A stretch of 64,000 nt of DNA, from positions 34,543,777 through 34,607,776 of the forward strand of contig CAMZMU010000059.1 in assembly GCA_947311845.1 (NCBI GenBank). Direction: 5' to 3'. Origin of the DNA: Poa pratensis (taxonomy: Eukaryota > Streptophyta > Magnoliopsida > Poales > Poaceae). A program made the position numbers and the translations under genes. Position 1 is the stretch's first letter, and each line of letters opens with the position of its first letter. Positions 11,803-23,800 of this stretch are shown here, piece after piece. Below the pieces are notes generated by a model. That model had not been told where the DNA came from and searched no databases. It saw only the letters and a list, made by a program, of their open reading frames with translations.

Positions 11803-14800
11803 TGTGGCACCCCGCTCTGGCACATATTTCCAGAGAGGCGGTCGCCCCATGCGCCAGCCCAAGATATCTGGCCGCACGTTACGACAATGCAACATAGCGG
11901 AAATTATTACACAATCAGGCACAAAGTGCTACAAAAGGTTTACAAGGTCATCGAGGCATTACAGAATATCTTGCCAAGCATGGCTCAGGACAGAGTTTAA
12001 CTGGCAGCGGAAGACGACTAAGGCAACGGCTTGGAGCGGCTCCACTCCACAGGTATCTGGCTGGGCTACTGATCCTAGCACGCTCTTGCTCCACTTCTGG
12101 CTCGGGTAGAAGATGAATCCTCGCCAATATCTGGCCACAAACACAAGGCCCATGAGTACATTTGTATGCACTCAGCAAGAATCGCCACTCACTACAAACA
12201 ATCCAACAATCATGCAGCAAGGTATACATTGAAAATAAACTCCTACAACATGTTACGTGTACTCTAGATACATGACATAAAAGTAGCATGACATTGACAA
12301 CCAAACATGTTATAAGCAAGCAACGGGGGTATCACCAGTACAGAGTCCAAGCCAGGTGGGGTTGGATCGTGTACCAGCAATCATACAAAGGGCTTACCTG
12401 TGACGAGTAAACGGGTGTACCAAGTGGTACCAAATAATACACAATAGCACCTGTGATCACTGCTAGGCCCACTGGCCTCATCTTTCCACTCTGAGCACGC
12501 ACGGTTGATGTTGGCACAGGCCTAACTGTAGGGTCCCAACGATCACACCGTCATCCCTAAACACTGTAACCATCCACAGCTCAAGTAACATTCCCTGCAT
12601 CATCTTATTGATCATTTAGTGAAATCAGGTTGTTCATCTTTCTTTCAAACAGAACTTATGTTTATCCTCCTGACTCGACAAAGACAATAGTGTGACCGAC
12701 ACTGAACTGTTGTTCCATAACCTTGGAACGAGGCTAGACATCCAGATTTGACACTCTCGAGAGGTTGCAGTTTCCACCCATCTAGATGCACCATATAGCC
12801 GGTACTTTAGGAACTCTTCCTTAAGATGACCTGATACACTTACATGACCGTTCACGCTACCAAGACACTCCTTGTATAGCTACCGACACAACTCTATGTC
12901 TTATGACGAAGTGAATCCGGCACGTCCCCAACCCATGAGCAATGCCTAGCTCCGGAACCTTCGCAAGACTAGCCCCGACCACAAAGGTAACCGACTAGAC
13001 TTGCCAAAATGGTAGCATTAAAGGAGGCTCAATAGGATACGTAGGTCAAGGCCCGCCCATATGAGCGACAGTGGTAGTGCTTTCGATGTTCAGATTAGTG
13101 GCACTATGGACTGACCCTATCGATGCTTGGAGGGATGTTTCATTTAATCAAGTTTCATCATAACAAGACCAAACAACAGAGGATTAGTCCAACACAACAA
13201 TCACAATATCATAATAATATATATCACCAAACATCAAGACATCAGCAACATAATATCTCAAGCAATAGTTTGTTTGTACTGACCGGGTGACTATGGCGGT
13301 TCCTCCAGCCGGCGCCACCACGAATCAGTGTTTACAGAATAAATAGCACAGTGGTTCAAACGGATGACTGTGGCGGTTCCTCCAGCCAGTGCCATCGTAG
13401 ATCAATTACAAAGTTAGCACGGGTTGTTGGCGTCGATCGGGTGACTGTGGCAGAGATACCTCCGACCAGCGCCATCACAGATCAACTACCAAAGTTGGTA
13501 GGGCATGTAGTCTCCAAAATAAACCGAAAAGCATTCATAAGAAAGAAAGCATCCATTCCACTCGAGGATTTCCTTGACATGGTGTCAGCAATCTTGGCAA
13601 AAAGAACCAAATGGAAAGCAAATGTCCCAAGCGTCGCAGTCCAGGCGGGCATATGCCAACCACGTTTGACGGAGGGAAAATAAGCAAATAACTCTTTTGG
13701 CAAATGCCCCCAACTCCGAGGATCATAAGACGACATTCGTCCGCTCCTCACCTCGGCGAAGAAGAAGAAGCAAACAAAGCCACGCAGGTGCGAGGCGCAC
13801 AATTGTATAGTTTCCCCACTCCGTTGACTGTGGCGGTTCCCCCAGTCCATCGCCTCGGGAATGGGAAGTGGTACTCCCAGACACAACACCACAACTCTAC
13901 GGGAGGTAGATGTCAAAGTCATGATATCTCATGATGCACAGTTTACAGATGACAGGCAAACAGATGCACAGATAAGTACTTATAAAATAATGCGACGATT
14001 TAAAATGCAACAAGGCATGCAAGCATACACGTGAAATCATATCGACAATCATCAATATTGACTAACAGGCAAAACACAACAAGATAAACCAGACATGAGC
14101 TCATAGCAAGTGGTTAGCTTGCCTGCGAAGATCGACACCGTTTGGCTTGGAGGGTTACGAACGTCACGGTTTAGGGTCTCGGTTCGCCGGTACCGCGGAA
14201 CACACCTATGCACGCATACAAGGGTGCTGAGTATACAAGTATTTTACAAAAATGTAAAACCTGCACTACTGGACAGATCCTTTCAAACTAGGAATTTACA
14301 AATTTAAATCACTCCAAACGGAGGTACGGTTCAAAAGATATTGACGTGCGACGGATAGCTATGCGCTGCTCACCAGAGAGAAAAACCCGAAGTGGGATGC
14401 TTCTGCGCTGGGCTGGGCCGGAAGCGTATTCCTCCGAAAATACGTTTCCCGCGGGGGAAAACGGAAACGGCTAGTGCGTCGCCACTTAACCCGACAGGTG
14501 GGGCCCGGGGCCACCTGTCGGTCTCTCCCTCTCTTCTCCCCTTTTTTTCTTTTTCTTCCTTCATCTTCTTCCTTCCTCCTGCGCCGGCACGGGAGAGCAC
14601 GGCGGTCACCAGCGCCGGCTGCTGGGAGGGCCGGGGCAAGGGCCATGGTGGGGCGGGAGGCGGCGGTGGGCCGCGGCCAGGAGGAGCTGGGGCGGGGGAC
14701 GGGGTCAACGCCTCCCTCCTCGCGAGCACGCACGGGAGGCGCTGGAGGCCGTCTGCCGCCGGCGATGGGCGGCCCGGCGGAGTCAGCCGAGGACGGCGGC

Positions 14801-16103
14801 GAGGTTGCGGTGCAGCGCCGCACCCGGGGGAGGGGTTCTGGGTGGCTGAGGGAGGCCGGGGTCGTGTCGCCCTCGAGCTCGCCCAGCTCGGCCAGCAAGG
14901 CCATGGCGGGAGGGCACGGTGGTCACCGAGCTTGGTCGCTGGGAACGTCGGGACGCCGGCCTATGACGACGCTCGAACCGTGGGGATGCACCGCGCTCGG
15001 GTGGCGGTCTAAGACAGACGGTAGGCTCGAGGATGCGCTGCACGCGAGCTTGCACATCTCGGCAACGACGGCCGCAAATGGTGTCGATGATTTTGGCCAC
15101 CTTTGCTCTTCTGTGTGCACTGGGAGGTAGAGGAGAGTGAGGTGCAGCGAGAGAGCAGAGGCTCGGGCTATCTCAGATAGACAGCGGGAGGGGGAAAAAC
15201 ACGGGGAAGCTCTTTCATCCCCATGGCCCTGTATCGTCGGTGGAGGGGATAGCGTCGGTGGAGTGGATAAGAGGAGGGGCTGGATAGGATAGGCTGAGCT
15301 GGATGCACAGTGGAGCACGGGGCTGGACTGGTGAAGGAGGGTTAGGCCGGAGTTTAGTGCTAAACGGATTAAGGTCATGTGAAAGCGTGCGTCCAGTGCG
15401 ACGCGAGCGGCATCTACGCGTTCCCGGTGACTCAGGGGTCCGAATGGAAAAGGTTTCCACTACTGGGTTCGTAGCAACGAGGACAACACAACAAAACAAG
15501 AATCACTCAAGGACTCCAAACTTTGCAGACTAGATTTTCCAGAAAACCAAAGGCACCGAAGGTGCTCGATGAAATGACAGGGGTCTTGCCCTTCTCAGAA
15601 AAATCCCAAAATTTTACCACTGCCCAGGTTTCGTACAGGGAGGGTGTCCAAGAAGTTTGGGCTCAATTGGATAACTAGGAATGGGGTTTTGGTAATGTGT
15701 CTGCTAAGCCGCGTACCGGCATCGGTTTTTGGCTTACAAAGGAAGTAGGTCAAAACTTGCTCGAATGGGTTTGGGTCCAACAGAAGAAGTATAGGAAATG
15801 CAAAAATATGCAACTTCCTAAATTATGAGAATTTTCCAAGACTCCTAAGTTGACTGAATAAATGTGGGATCGGAGCCGAAATTTAACAGTTAACTCTGAA
15901 ATCGGAAATATTGAATTGGAGTACGAAATATTTTTGGGCGGGTCTTCTAGAAATGGGTAGGGGAGTCTTCCGAAATTCCAAGAGAGAGCAAACTCTACGT
16001 CAAATCTCCTCGAAAGATATTAGGAAACCCTTATTAAAACTGGAAAAAGTTTTTCGGTGCCCAAAAATAATTTAAAACTCGGTCTGAATTTTCGGGTGTT
16101 ACA
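11803..16103. mobile_element. Solo LTR of about 4.3 kb nested in the integrase gene
   Basis: The insert starts TGTGGCACC and ends GGTGTTACA, with TG...CA ends and an imperfect inverted terminus. It is flanked by a perfect 5-bp duplication, CATAC (11798-11802 and 16104-16108). Removing the insert plus one CATAC restores the expected integrase order. I find no primer-binding site, polypurine tract or coding region in it, so it reads as one very long LTR left by recombination. The size fits the 4-5-kb LTRs of Triticeae LARD elements such as Sukkula, but the family is inferred from size only. A GC-rich part (14390-15300) gives long chance reading frames on both strands. Confidence 0.8.
13280..13860. 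repeat. Diverged tandem motif inside the solo LTR
   Basis: A motif of the form GACTGTGGCGGTTCCTCCAG, followed by an (A/C)GCGCCATC stretch and ATCAACTAC, occurs near 13291, 13364, 13441 (as GACTGTGGCAGAGATACCTC) and 13825. Spacing is about 75 bp for the first three. It is an internal feature of the LTR with no known role. Confidence 0.6.
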
Positions 16104-17020
16104 CATACACAGTGGAGAATGTGGCCATCACCCATCCTCGTGCACCCTCGCGGGAAAAGTCTTCAGAAGCGGCTTCTACTGGCCTACGGTGCTTCAAGCC
16201 GCCACTGCCATCATCCAGTTTTGCGAGGCATGCCAATTCCACGCCAAGCAGATCCACCAGTCTGCGCAAGGTCTTCAAACCATCCCGCTTTCCTGGCCCT
16301 TTGCGGTCTAGGGGCTGGACATTCTGGGACCCTTCCCACGAGCGCTCGGGGGCTACCGCTACCTCTACGTTGCCATCGACAAGTTCACCAAATGGACGGA
16401 GGTTGAAGCAGTGTGCACCATCCCGGCGAGGTCGGCGGTGAAATTCATCAAGAGCCTGGTCTGCCGCTTCGGCGTGCCAAATCGCATCATCACCGACAAC
16501 GGCACACAGTTCACCAGTGGCCTCTTCAAGTCCTATTGCGGTAGCCTCGGCACCCAAATCTGCTATGCCTCGGTGGCTCACCCACAAAGCAACGGGCAAG
16601 CCGAGCGAGCAAATGCTGAAGTGCTCAGGGGCCTCAAAACAAGAAGCTTCAATCACCTCAAGGCCAGCGGCAAGAACTGGATCGATGAGCTCCCATCCGT
16701 GCTCTGGTCCATTCGCACGACAGCTACGAAACCCACTGGTGAAATGCTGTTCTCCCTCGTCTACGGAGCTAAAGCAGTCCTCCCCAACGAGCTCAAGCAC
16801 GGGTCCCCGCGAGTCCTCGCCTTCGACGAGGCCAACCAAGATACTCGTCATGAGGAGGATACTCTCCAGGGAAGGTATCCACAAGCTCTCACCCATGTGG
16901 GAGGGGCCCTTCAGGGTCGCGCACATCTCCAGGCCCGGCGCAGCATGGCTCGAGACGGAGGAAGGCATTCCAGTCAAAAACCCGTGGAACATCGAGCATC
17001 TACGCAAGTTCTACCCGTGA
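16104..17020 (+). pseudogene. Gypsy integrase, broken by insertion, nonsense and frameshift
   Basis: The zinc-binding N-terminal domain follows the solo LTR (HSGECGHH, then CEACQFHAKQ). The catalytic core shows GLDILGPF (first D), IITDNGTQFTS (second D) and HPQSNGQAERAN (E). A TAG at 16309-16311 replaces an expected Trp codon just before the core. A frame change near 16830-16860 moves the C-terminal part (MWEGPFRVAHI, ending LRKFYP) to another frame, which ends at 17020. The CATAC-flanked LTR separates the first integrase codons (near 11700-11797) from the rest. Confidence 0.88.
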
Positions 17021-18108
17021 TCAGTCGCGGCAGGCATTTTTTGTCTCAAGAGGGAGGCATGCGCCATCACATCCCCAGCTTGACAAAGCCTCTCCCTCCA
17101 CGAGGGCCTACATCATCTGAGCTCTCTCTATAACGCGTCGCCACGGGCCGCGAGAAGCCTCATTCACTCCTTGTGGAACCCCATGCTCAGACATGGCGGA
17201 GTTTATTTTGGCCACGCCAAATGTAAGGAACAATTTCATTTCAGCACGAACCTATGCGCCGTAGCGCCGTTGTGTAATATTGCTGCGGTGAGTTGCTTTC
17301 CTTACGGTTCATTCGCGCTCACATTTTCTCCATGCGCACCTCGCGAGCGGGGGCTGAGCACAGTGCCTGTGCCTTGGGAACATCCCAGCAGCATCGCAAA
17401 ACCCAAAGGATCCAAGCTCTAACTCGCGGGCCTGCTCCCACGCACGTTACCTCATCAAAGAGCTCTGAGTCATGGGCCTGCTCCCGTGCACGTCACCCCA
17501 CCAAGGACCTTGGTGCTTATTCTCCTCGCGAGATACACATGAGGAAACCTATGAGCGCGCATGAGTTATACAACCGTGCATTGCTTGTGGGTATGCCTCC
17601 TTGTCCAACACAGGAAGCGGGGCGCCCTCTACAAGGCCACGAATCTCCAGGCCAGCCTCACGCAACCTCGAGAGCAAAAGCGCTTCGTCAGGGAACATGA
17701 CGCCCTCTACGAGACAAACGTCTCGCAAAAGCTAAGTCCAGAACTTGTTGAGTTTTTCCCCCTCGCTGGTTTTTCGTCTCTCGAGTTTCCTTTTCTCTCT
17801 TACGCCTCATGGGCTGCTTGCACATCAAAGGGGGGCTCCCGAGCATCGTGCCTCGAGAGCCCTTACCTCTCTAAGCCTTACGCACCCCCCGGCCTTGTCG
17901 ATCCCTAACTCCGACATACCGAGCGGCGGTGCTATAGCGCTGAAAGCAGGGTCCTAACGACATAGAGCGAAAATGCACGAGGAAGAAATAAAAGGCCTCC
18001 CGAGGGGCGCTCACACTGGCATAAAAAGCAGTCTTACAAGTCATTACAAACAAAATAGTAAATCCTAAGATAAATTGTGCCCCAAGCACGTCTCGCGGCG
18101 GGAGCAGC
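17021..18108. other. Gypsy spacer between integrase and the antisense ORF
   Basis: No coding region is recognised. Several open frames lack similarity. This is the untranslated spacer that Tat-type elements carry after pol. It would hold the 3' end of the antisense transcript. Confidence 0.5.
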
Positions 18109-19623
18109 TCAAGCAGCAGGGCCGCCGTTGTCCTCGCTGTCGAGAGCTTCGTCGTCCTCCTCCTCAGCGCCTTCCTCGCCATCGCCTCCCTGGATCAGGT
18201 CCTGCTCGACCTCAACCCTCTCGAAGCGCCAGACGAACCTCTCCACTTCCTGCCACACTGCGGCGTTCAGCTCCGCGGCATGCTTCTGCTCGATGGGCTC
18301 CGTCACGGCCTTGAAGTCGAGGACAGGATGGAGGCGTGCGAGGTTGGCGAAGATGCAACCAACCGCGACGCCAAGGAGCTCGCGGCTCTCCGTGTCGACA
18401 AGGTCGTCGAGGCTCGTCACGGCTCCTTCAAGGCTGGTGAGGATCCGCTTGAAGAAGCCGAGGTACGTAGCAACATCGGCGTTCCCCTCAATAGAGAACG
18501 CGGAGGCCTCAGCCCCCAAGTGGTCCGCAACAGTCCGCGCGCGGACCACAAGGGAGTGGAACATACGCTCTCGCTGGCGCGTCAAGAGCCGCGCAACTTG
18601 TGCATTGTCCCGAGCCTCGTCGACAAGCTGCACCACGGGCGCTACCTGCTGTTGCATGTCGGTCAGGTCCTCCATCAGGGAAGCAAGGTCATGCTCCGCG
18701 CAGGCCTGGGCGTCCTTGGCAGCCTTAAGACGGGAGTCAAACCGCATCTTCTCCCGCTCGAGCTCCTTGATGCGAGCGTTGAGCTCGTCACGTTTCTTCA
18801 CGAAGCGCTCTTCCTGAACTCGAGCCTTTTTCGCGAACTCCCTGGAGTAGTTGTCGCGGATGAGCTTCTCCCTGGTCGCAGACTCCTCTTGCATCTTCTG
18901 CTCCATCCAACGGAGGTTCTCGTTGGTCTTCAAGAGGCGCTTCTGGTAAAAGGCCTCGTCCTGGGCCACCTTGCCCTCACGGGTCTCTAGGCTCTCCCGC
19001 TGCGCGGATTGGTCCTTTTCGACCTGTTCAACCTGCTCCTCGCGCTTGCGTAGCTCTGAATCGCGGAAGTTGAGTTCTTCCCTGCGCTGCACGATCAGCT
19101 GTTCGCGAGTGCGAAGATCCTCGCGAAACTTCTCCAAGCTTAGCCTCACGGTTTCTGAGTCCGCTATGATCTTTTCCTCGCGGGCCGTGAGCTCCTGCTG
19201 CTTGACGGTGGTCGTCACCTCGCGGGCCGCGAGCTCCTGGTGCTTGGCGGTGGTCTCCGCCTCGAGGGCCTCGCGCTTAGCACTCAACTCCGCGAGAGTC
19301 TCTTCAGCCTCGCGGATAACGCTGGCGCGGACTTCCTCAGCGAAGCGCTGCGCCTCCTCGCGCCGCTCCTGAGCTGCCTTGTCCTCCCGACGGCAGCGCT
19401 CCACGGTCTCGTGAAGACGGATCCAAGCCCGCGCAAGGTCGGTGTTTTCCTCCGCCTTGGCACGCTCCTCCTCGACAAGCTGGGCCTCGAGCCCATCGAG
19501 CGCCTCCCTCGCCGAGCGAAAGACAGCGTCGCGACGAACCGCGCTCGGACACCGGCCCCGTATGACCAAGGCCCATGCATCGTTGCGGGATCCAGAGGCC
19601 TCGGCGCCTGCCGAAGTCTCCAA
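18109..19623 (-). CDS. Antisense coiled-coil ORF of the Tat-type element (504 aa)
   Basis: An unbroken 504-codon frame runs opposite to gag-pol, between integrase and the 3' LTR. Residues about 45-330 are a continuous Glu/Arg/Lys/Gln-rich heptad-like region, so a long coiled coil is likely. Residues about 330-450 are more globular, and the tail is strongly acidic (about residue 475 onward, GEEGAEEEDDEALDSEDN). Tat-type elements are known to carry extra ORFs here, some antisense, of unknown function. Further coding-like sequence lies upstream on the same strand (19624-20322 and 25924-26217), so this may be the last part of a larger gene cut by two nested elements. I make no functional claim. 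It is notable that it stays open while all sense ORFs are broken. Confidence 0.6.
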   Translation of the reverse strand: METSAGAEASGSRNDAWALVIRGRCPSAVRRDAVFRSAREALDGLEAQLVEEERAKAEENTDLARAWIRLHETVERCRREDKAAQERREEAQRFAEEVRASVIREAEETLAELSAKREALEAETTAKHQELAAREVTTTVKQQELTAREEKIIADSETVRLSLEKFREDLRTREQLIVQRREELNFRDSELRKREEQVEQVEKDQSAQRESLETREGKVAQDEAFYQKRLLKTNENLRWMEQKMQEESATREKLIRDNYSREFAKKARVQEERFVKKRDELNARIKELEREKMRFDSRLKAAKDAQACAEHDLASLMEDLTDMQQQVAPVVQLVDEARDNAQVARLLTRQRERMFHSLVVRARTVADHLGAEASAFSIEGNADVATYLGFFKRILTSLEGAVTSLDDLVDTESRELLGVAVGCIFANLARLHPVLDFKAVTEPIEQKHAAELNAAVWQEVERFVWRFERVEVEQDLIQGGDGEEGAEEEDDEALDSEDNGGPAA

Positions 19624-20322
19624 AACATCGCGCCTTGGGCTCGGGTAGGCCTCAAGTCGCGCTTGGGGGCTCTGGGCAGAGCCTCCTTCTTCATCCTCGC
19701 CGGGGGCTTTTTGGGGGCTCAGAATGTCCTCACCATCAGCCCCGGCGTCCTTGTGCCCCTAGGACGCGTCCTTCTCCCCTCCAGGGGCAGGATCGGCCCG
19801 CTCTGTCGAAGCCGCGCCCACCGTGGCCTCGGGATCCGCCAAAGCCGCTCCTGCCGCAGCCTAAGGACCTGCGTTTGTGGGAGGCGGCAGCGCGGTGGCC
19901 CCCTCCATCTCAACGTCGACACGCTCCTCCGCCGACGTCGCGGTCTCCACCGCATCTTCCTCCGCCGTCTTCTCCAGCTGCGCATGAGAAGCGTCAGGCC
20001 GTGCGGCCGGCGGCACCACCTCAGCCTTCTCCGCGCGACGCTCATCCGCCTCCCTCGGGAGGCGGAGCCGTAGTCCCAGGAGGAGAAGCAGTAGCCTCGT
20101 GAGGCACCTCTTTAGCCGCAGGAGCCGCAGGCTTTGCTGCGGCACCAGAACTCTCTCCGACCTTCCGGAGTCTGCGCCGCTTCGTCCCCGCGGGACGCCT
20201 GATGAAAAAGCAAGGAGAAACCCCTCAAGAAGATCATTCGAATGCACATCATTAAAAGCAAGCCGAAAAATGAGACTTATTCAGCGGTGTCGATCCACCT
20301 CTTCGCCGTCCGCCATGGCTGC
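19624..20322 (-). pseudogene. Upstream part of the antisense gene, interrupted
   Basis: On the minus strand a basic segment (KRRRLRKVGESSGAAAK, near 20190-20150) is followed by Ala/Pro-rich coding-like sequence, then stops and frame changes before 19623. An acceptor-like TTTTTCATCAG precedes GCGTCCC near 20200, so an intron just upstream is possible. The region is cut at 20322 by a nested LTR element. Exact exons cannot be fixed from the sequence alone. Confidence 0.4.
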
Positions 20323-20335
20323 AAGCTGGTGGAGA

Positions 20336-20480
20336 CTTAACTGGCGCGGCTTAACAGGCGCGGCTTAACTGGCGCGGCTTAACAGGCGTGGCTTAACTTG
20401 CGCGGCTTAACGTGCGCGGCTTAACAGGCGCAGCTTAACTGGCGCAAACTTAACTGGCGCAGTCTTATCTGGCAGGAGAA
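20336..20480 (+). repeat. 14-bp minisatellite in the 5' LTR
   Basis: About ten tandem units of GGCTTAACAGGCGC-like sequence vary at a few positions (A/T after TTAAC, GCGC or GCGT). The 3' LTR carries the matching array at 25365-25515 with a slightly different unit order. Confidence 0.9.
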
Positions 20481-20877
20481 GACATAACTTGGAAGACACG
20501 AAATTACATTACTTAGTCTCCAAGTAGGACTCCGGCTCATACTTTCCTTGGGAGAGAAGTTTCCTTGTAACCTTGCGAGCCATCGTCTTTATAAGGTGGA
20601 CTCCAAGGACCTAGAACCCCAAGCTAAAAAAGCTCTCATACATCCAGAGAGAGGCGACTCGACAACTCGATCGCCAACCCCTTGTAACACCATATTCATA
20701 TCAATATCAATCTAGGATAGGCAGGACGTAGATCTTTACCTCACATTGAGGGGCCGAACCTGGGTAAAAAACATCGTCTTCCTCGTGCCTGTGATCCTTA
20801 GCTCGGAGACGCTCGATCGCTTAATCTCCAACTCTACGAAGTCATCTCCATGACATCTGCGTGACAATCTCACGACA

Positions 20878-23800
20878 GTTGCCGCCCCGTGGGGCTGCGG
20901 TCAAGAGCGTCATGTTCCGCGCTGGATCTATGTCAGGAACAGAGGATCTCGTCGTCGATTCAAGCTCGGCGACTTCGACGTCGCGCCGGTCTAAACGATG
21001 CGGCGGTATCAACATCTACATCAAGATCTACCTCAAGCTCGAGTAGAAAGCGCGGCAAAATTTGACCTTGCGATTAGGGGCTCAACTTCGACAACGCCCC
21101 TCACGCGCGGGTTACAGGACAGTAGCAACGCCCGCATGGCGGACATCACCGACGGCGACTCGGAACTCATCTCGACAATCCCTTCGGTGAAAAGATGCGC
21201 AATCGAGTTTCCTAGCAGCTGTCCAAAGGGCATCGGATTCCGACGGTTAGATCTCCGTGGGCGACTCAAACACTGAAGCCCTGTCGAAAGCTGACGGAAC
21301 TCCGCGCGACTTTGGAAGAATAATTATTGAGGTCGACTCAGACATCAATTCGAAGATCCCTCTGGTGGAAACCTGCGGAATACAATACTGAAGCCCTCCA
21401 AGAAGTTTGAGGAAATTCCAACGGTTAGATCTCCGTCGGCGACTCGTGCACTGCAGCAAGTTTCGTGTCAACACGAGTTCGCGAATCAAAACGAAGGCAA
21501 ATATCAGATCGACACGATCCAGTTCTCATCCGAAGCAAACTCAATCAGGAGTCCAAGCACTACGGACAATACTTTCCATGGATCAACTCAAGACATCGGT
21601 GATCAATCAGGGAATCACCCTAGGACCCAGCTCACGTGCATGAAATTACCTAGAAGAAAAAAGGGAAAGAAAAGGAAACATCTCACAATCCGGATCAGCT
21701 CCAGGAATCGTGTCAATACAAATAAGGGGGACAATTCAAGTTGCTGGATTATTTTCCATGGACATCAACGTGAGAGGCAGCCAAATATTATATTACCTTG
21801 ATAACTCATACAAGGATCGAGGGAAACACATGAATCAAGGGAAAAAGATCAACGAAGAAGCGAATGATTTGCTAACTCTCCCTGGAAGAAAGGCTAGGCA
21901 CAAACCTACGCTTCGTTCAAAAAGAGAAAAGAGAAATCAAGTTATCAGATTATTACGGTTGCCGCGACTGATTCCCTCAAGAAATCATGTGCTAGGCTAA
22001 GCATGGTTAAAATAACAAAGGAGAGTACGTGAGGCCAGCTACTCTATCGTATGAAGGAAAAAGCAAGAAATAAGGACTAAAGCGAGTTGGCCAAGGAAAA
22101 GAGTACTACTCAGAACAGGATACGTACAACTCCACGTATACTAGATTACTAGGCAAGGTGCTCCAAAGTCACAAGAAAAAAAAAGAGTATCGGATATTGC
22201 CTGGTTACATAACCATGCATGCAGTCGAAGAAAAAGGAAAATGAGAAGAGGCGACTAATCCATCAGCAAACATAGCCACGTCATTGCCAACTCCTGCGAC
22301 TCAAACGCGATTTGACGATTCGATGACCCGGACGCAGATGTATTCCTGGCTCGGCAACGTAAAAACTGTCATCAACAACGGCAGTTGCATGCATCACGAG
22401 TTCACGACAGCACCTAGTCCGGCGGCTCAAGCACCAGCACGGTCGACAGGTTTTTCGCGACTCGTCATTGCCAACACACATTACGAAAACATCCTCCATC
22501 AGCCTTAGCTGATTCACAAAAAGAAAATCGGCAAGTTTTATCTCCAGAAGTTGCTGCGATTAGCAAAGATTCCAGGGTCGCTATGGCTGACTAACTCGCG
22601 CATGGCGAGTCGCGTGGCCACATTCATGACGAAATTGGAGTCTTAAGCTGCCACAGGATTACATGAAGCCAGCTCCAATTATTGCATTTGACTCGCACAG
22701 CTATCAAGGAAACTGATTCAACAATCAAGGAAAGTAAGAAGTATGTAGTGTCGCATGAGCATCACGTGCAACACAAAAAAGAGAGGAAAACAAAAAGCAA
22801 TCACAGCTCAAAGACAGCATGTCAGGCTTACGATCAACGGTACAATATCTTCAGCAAACGGCTTCAGCACCACATTGACCGTAATCAGTGCAGACGACTT
22901 CAATGTCACTCCTATTGTGGTTGGTTTCATCAACATCGTGATTATTTCCATCGGCACGCCATGGTTGATTTAAGATACCATCGCGGTTGCTTTCTCTTCA
23001 ACAAATCGACATCTACGGTCCGTGGATTTTATCGCGTCATTAATGTCGGAAGAATAAAAACAAGATAAGTCGCTATTATACTCAACTTTCGCAACCTTTT
23101 ACTTTTATCAATAAGATTAAATTTCATCTTCGAGTTTATCTCGGGGGCTGCATTTCTAGGTTATTATACCTTTTATTAAATGTTTTTGCGGCTCATATTA
23201 TATCATGTCGTAGACTTTAAATTCATATCAGCTTTTGTAGATTTAATTACATATACTTTTCAATACATTCGTCAAATTAGAGTTCTTTATAACTCGCATT
23301 GCAAAGTCTAGCTATTTACAGCTTGCATTGAATATCACGATCACCACTACATGTTCAAGCATTGATATTTGGCGATTCATTTGTCATTCTATGACTTATC
23401 ATTATATCAATTTATGGCTGATCGTTATATAATTTTATGATTTATCATCATATCATTTTATTAATCATTATCGACTTATTGTCATATCAATTTATGAATC
23501 GCAAACAGCTCATCATTACATCAGTTTACGAGTCATTAATGATCATTATCTTATCAATATTTGAGTTAAGACAGGTGACTCGCAGTACCACATCTACAGC
23601 TAATCAGAGCTGGTTATCATCAAAACTAATTAGAGCTCGTCACGGCAGTTGCAGCCGATCAAAGCAATAATCCTGGTTATTCTCGCCTTAAGTCAGAAGT
23701 ATCTTTGCACTATGCGGCCAAAGTACTGGGGTGCGGTGTCAATCGAAGTGTGATCGCCTATCATGACTGCCAAGCGACCCTGAACACGCATTTTTTACTT

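Noticed and set aside
14390..15380. Several long overlapping ORFs on both strands
   Set aside because: They lie in the GC-rich part of the solo LTR, overlap in many frames and have low-complexity composition with no domain.
19240..20102. Plus-strand ORFs of 277 and 175 codons
   Set aside because: They lie opposite the long antisense coiled-coil gene, are Pro/Arg-rich and look like reverse-strand shadows.
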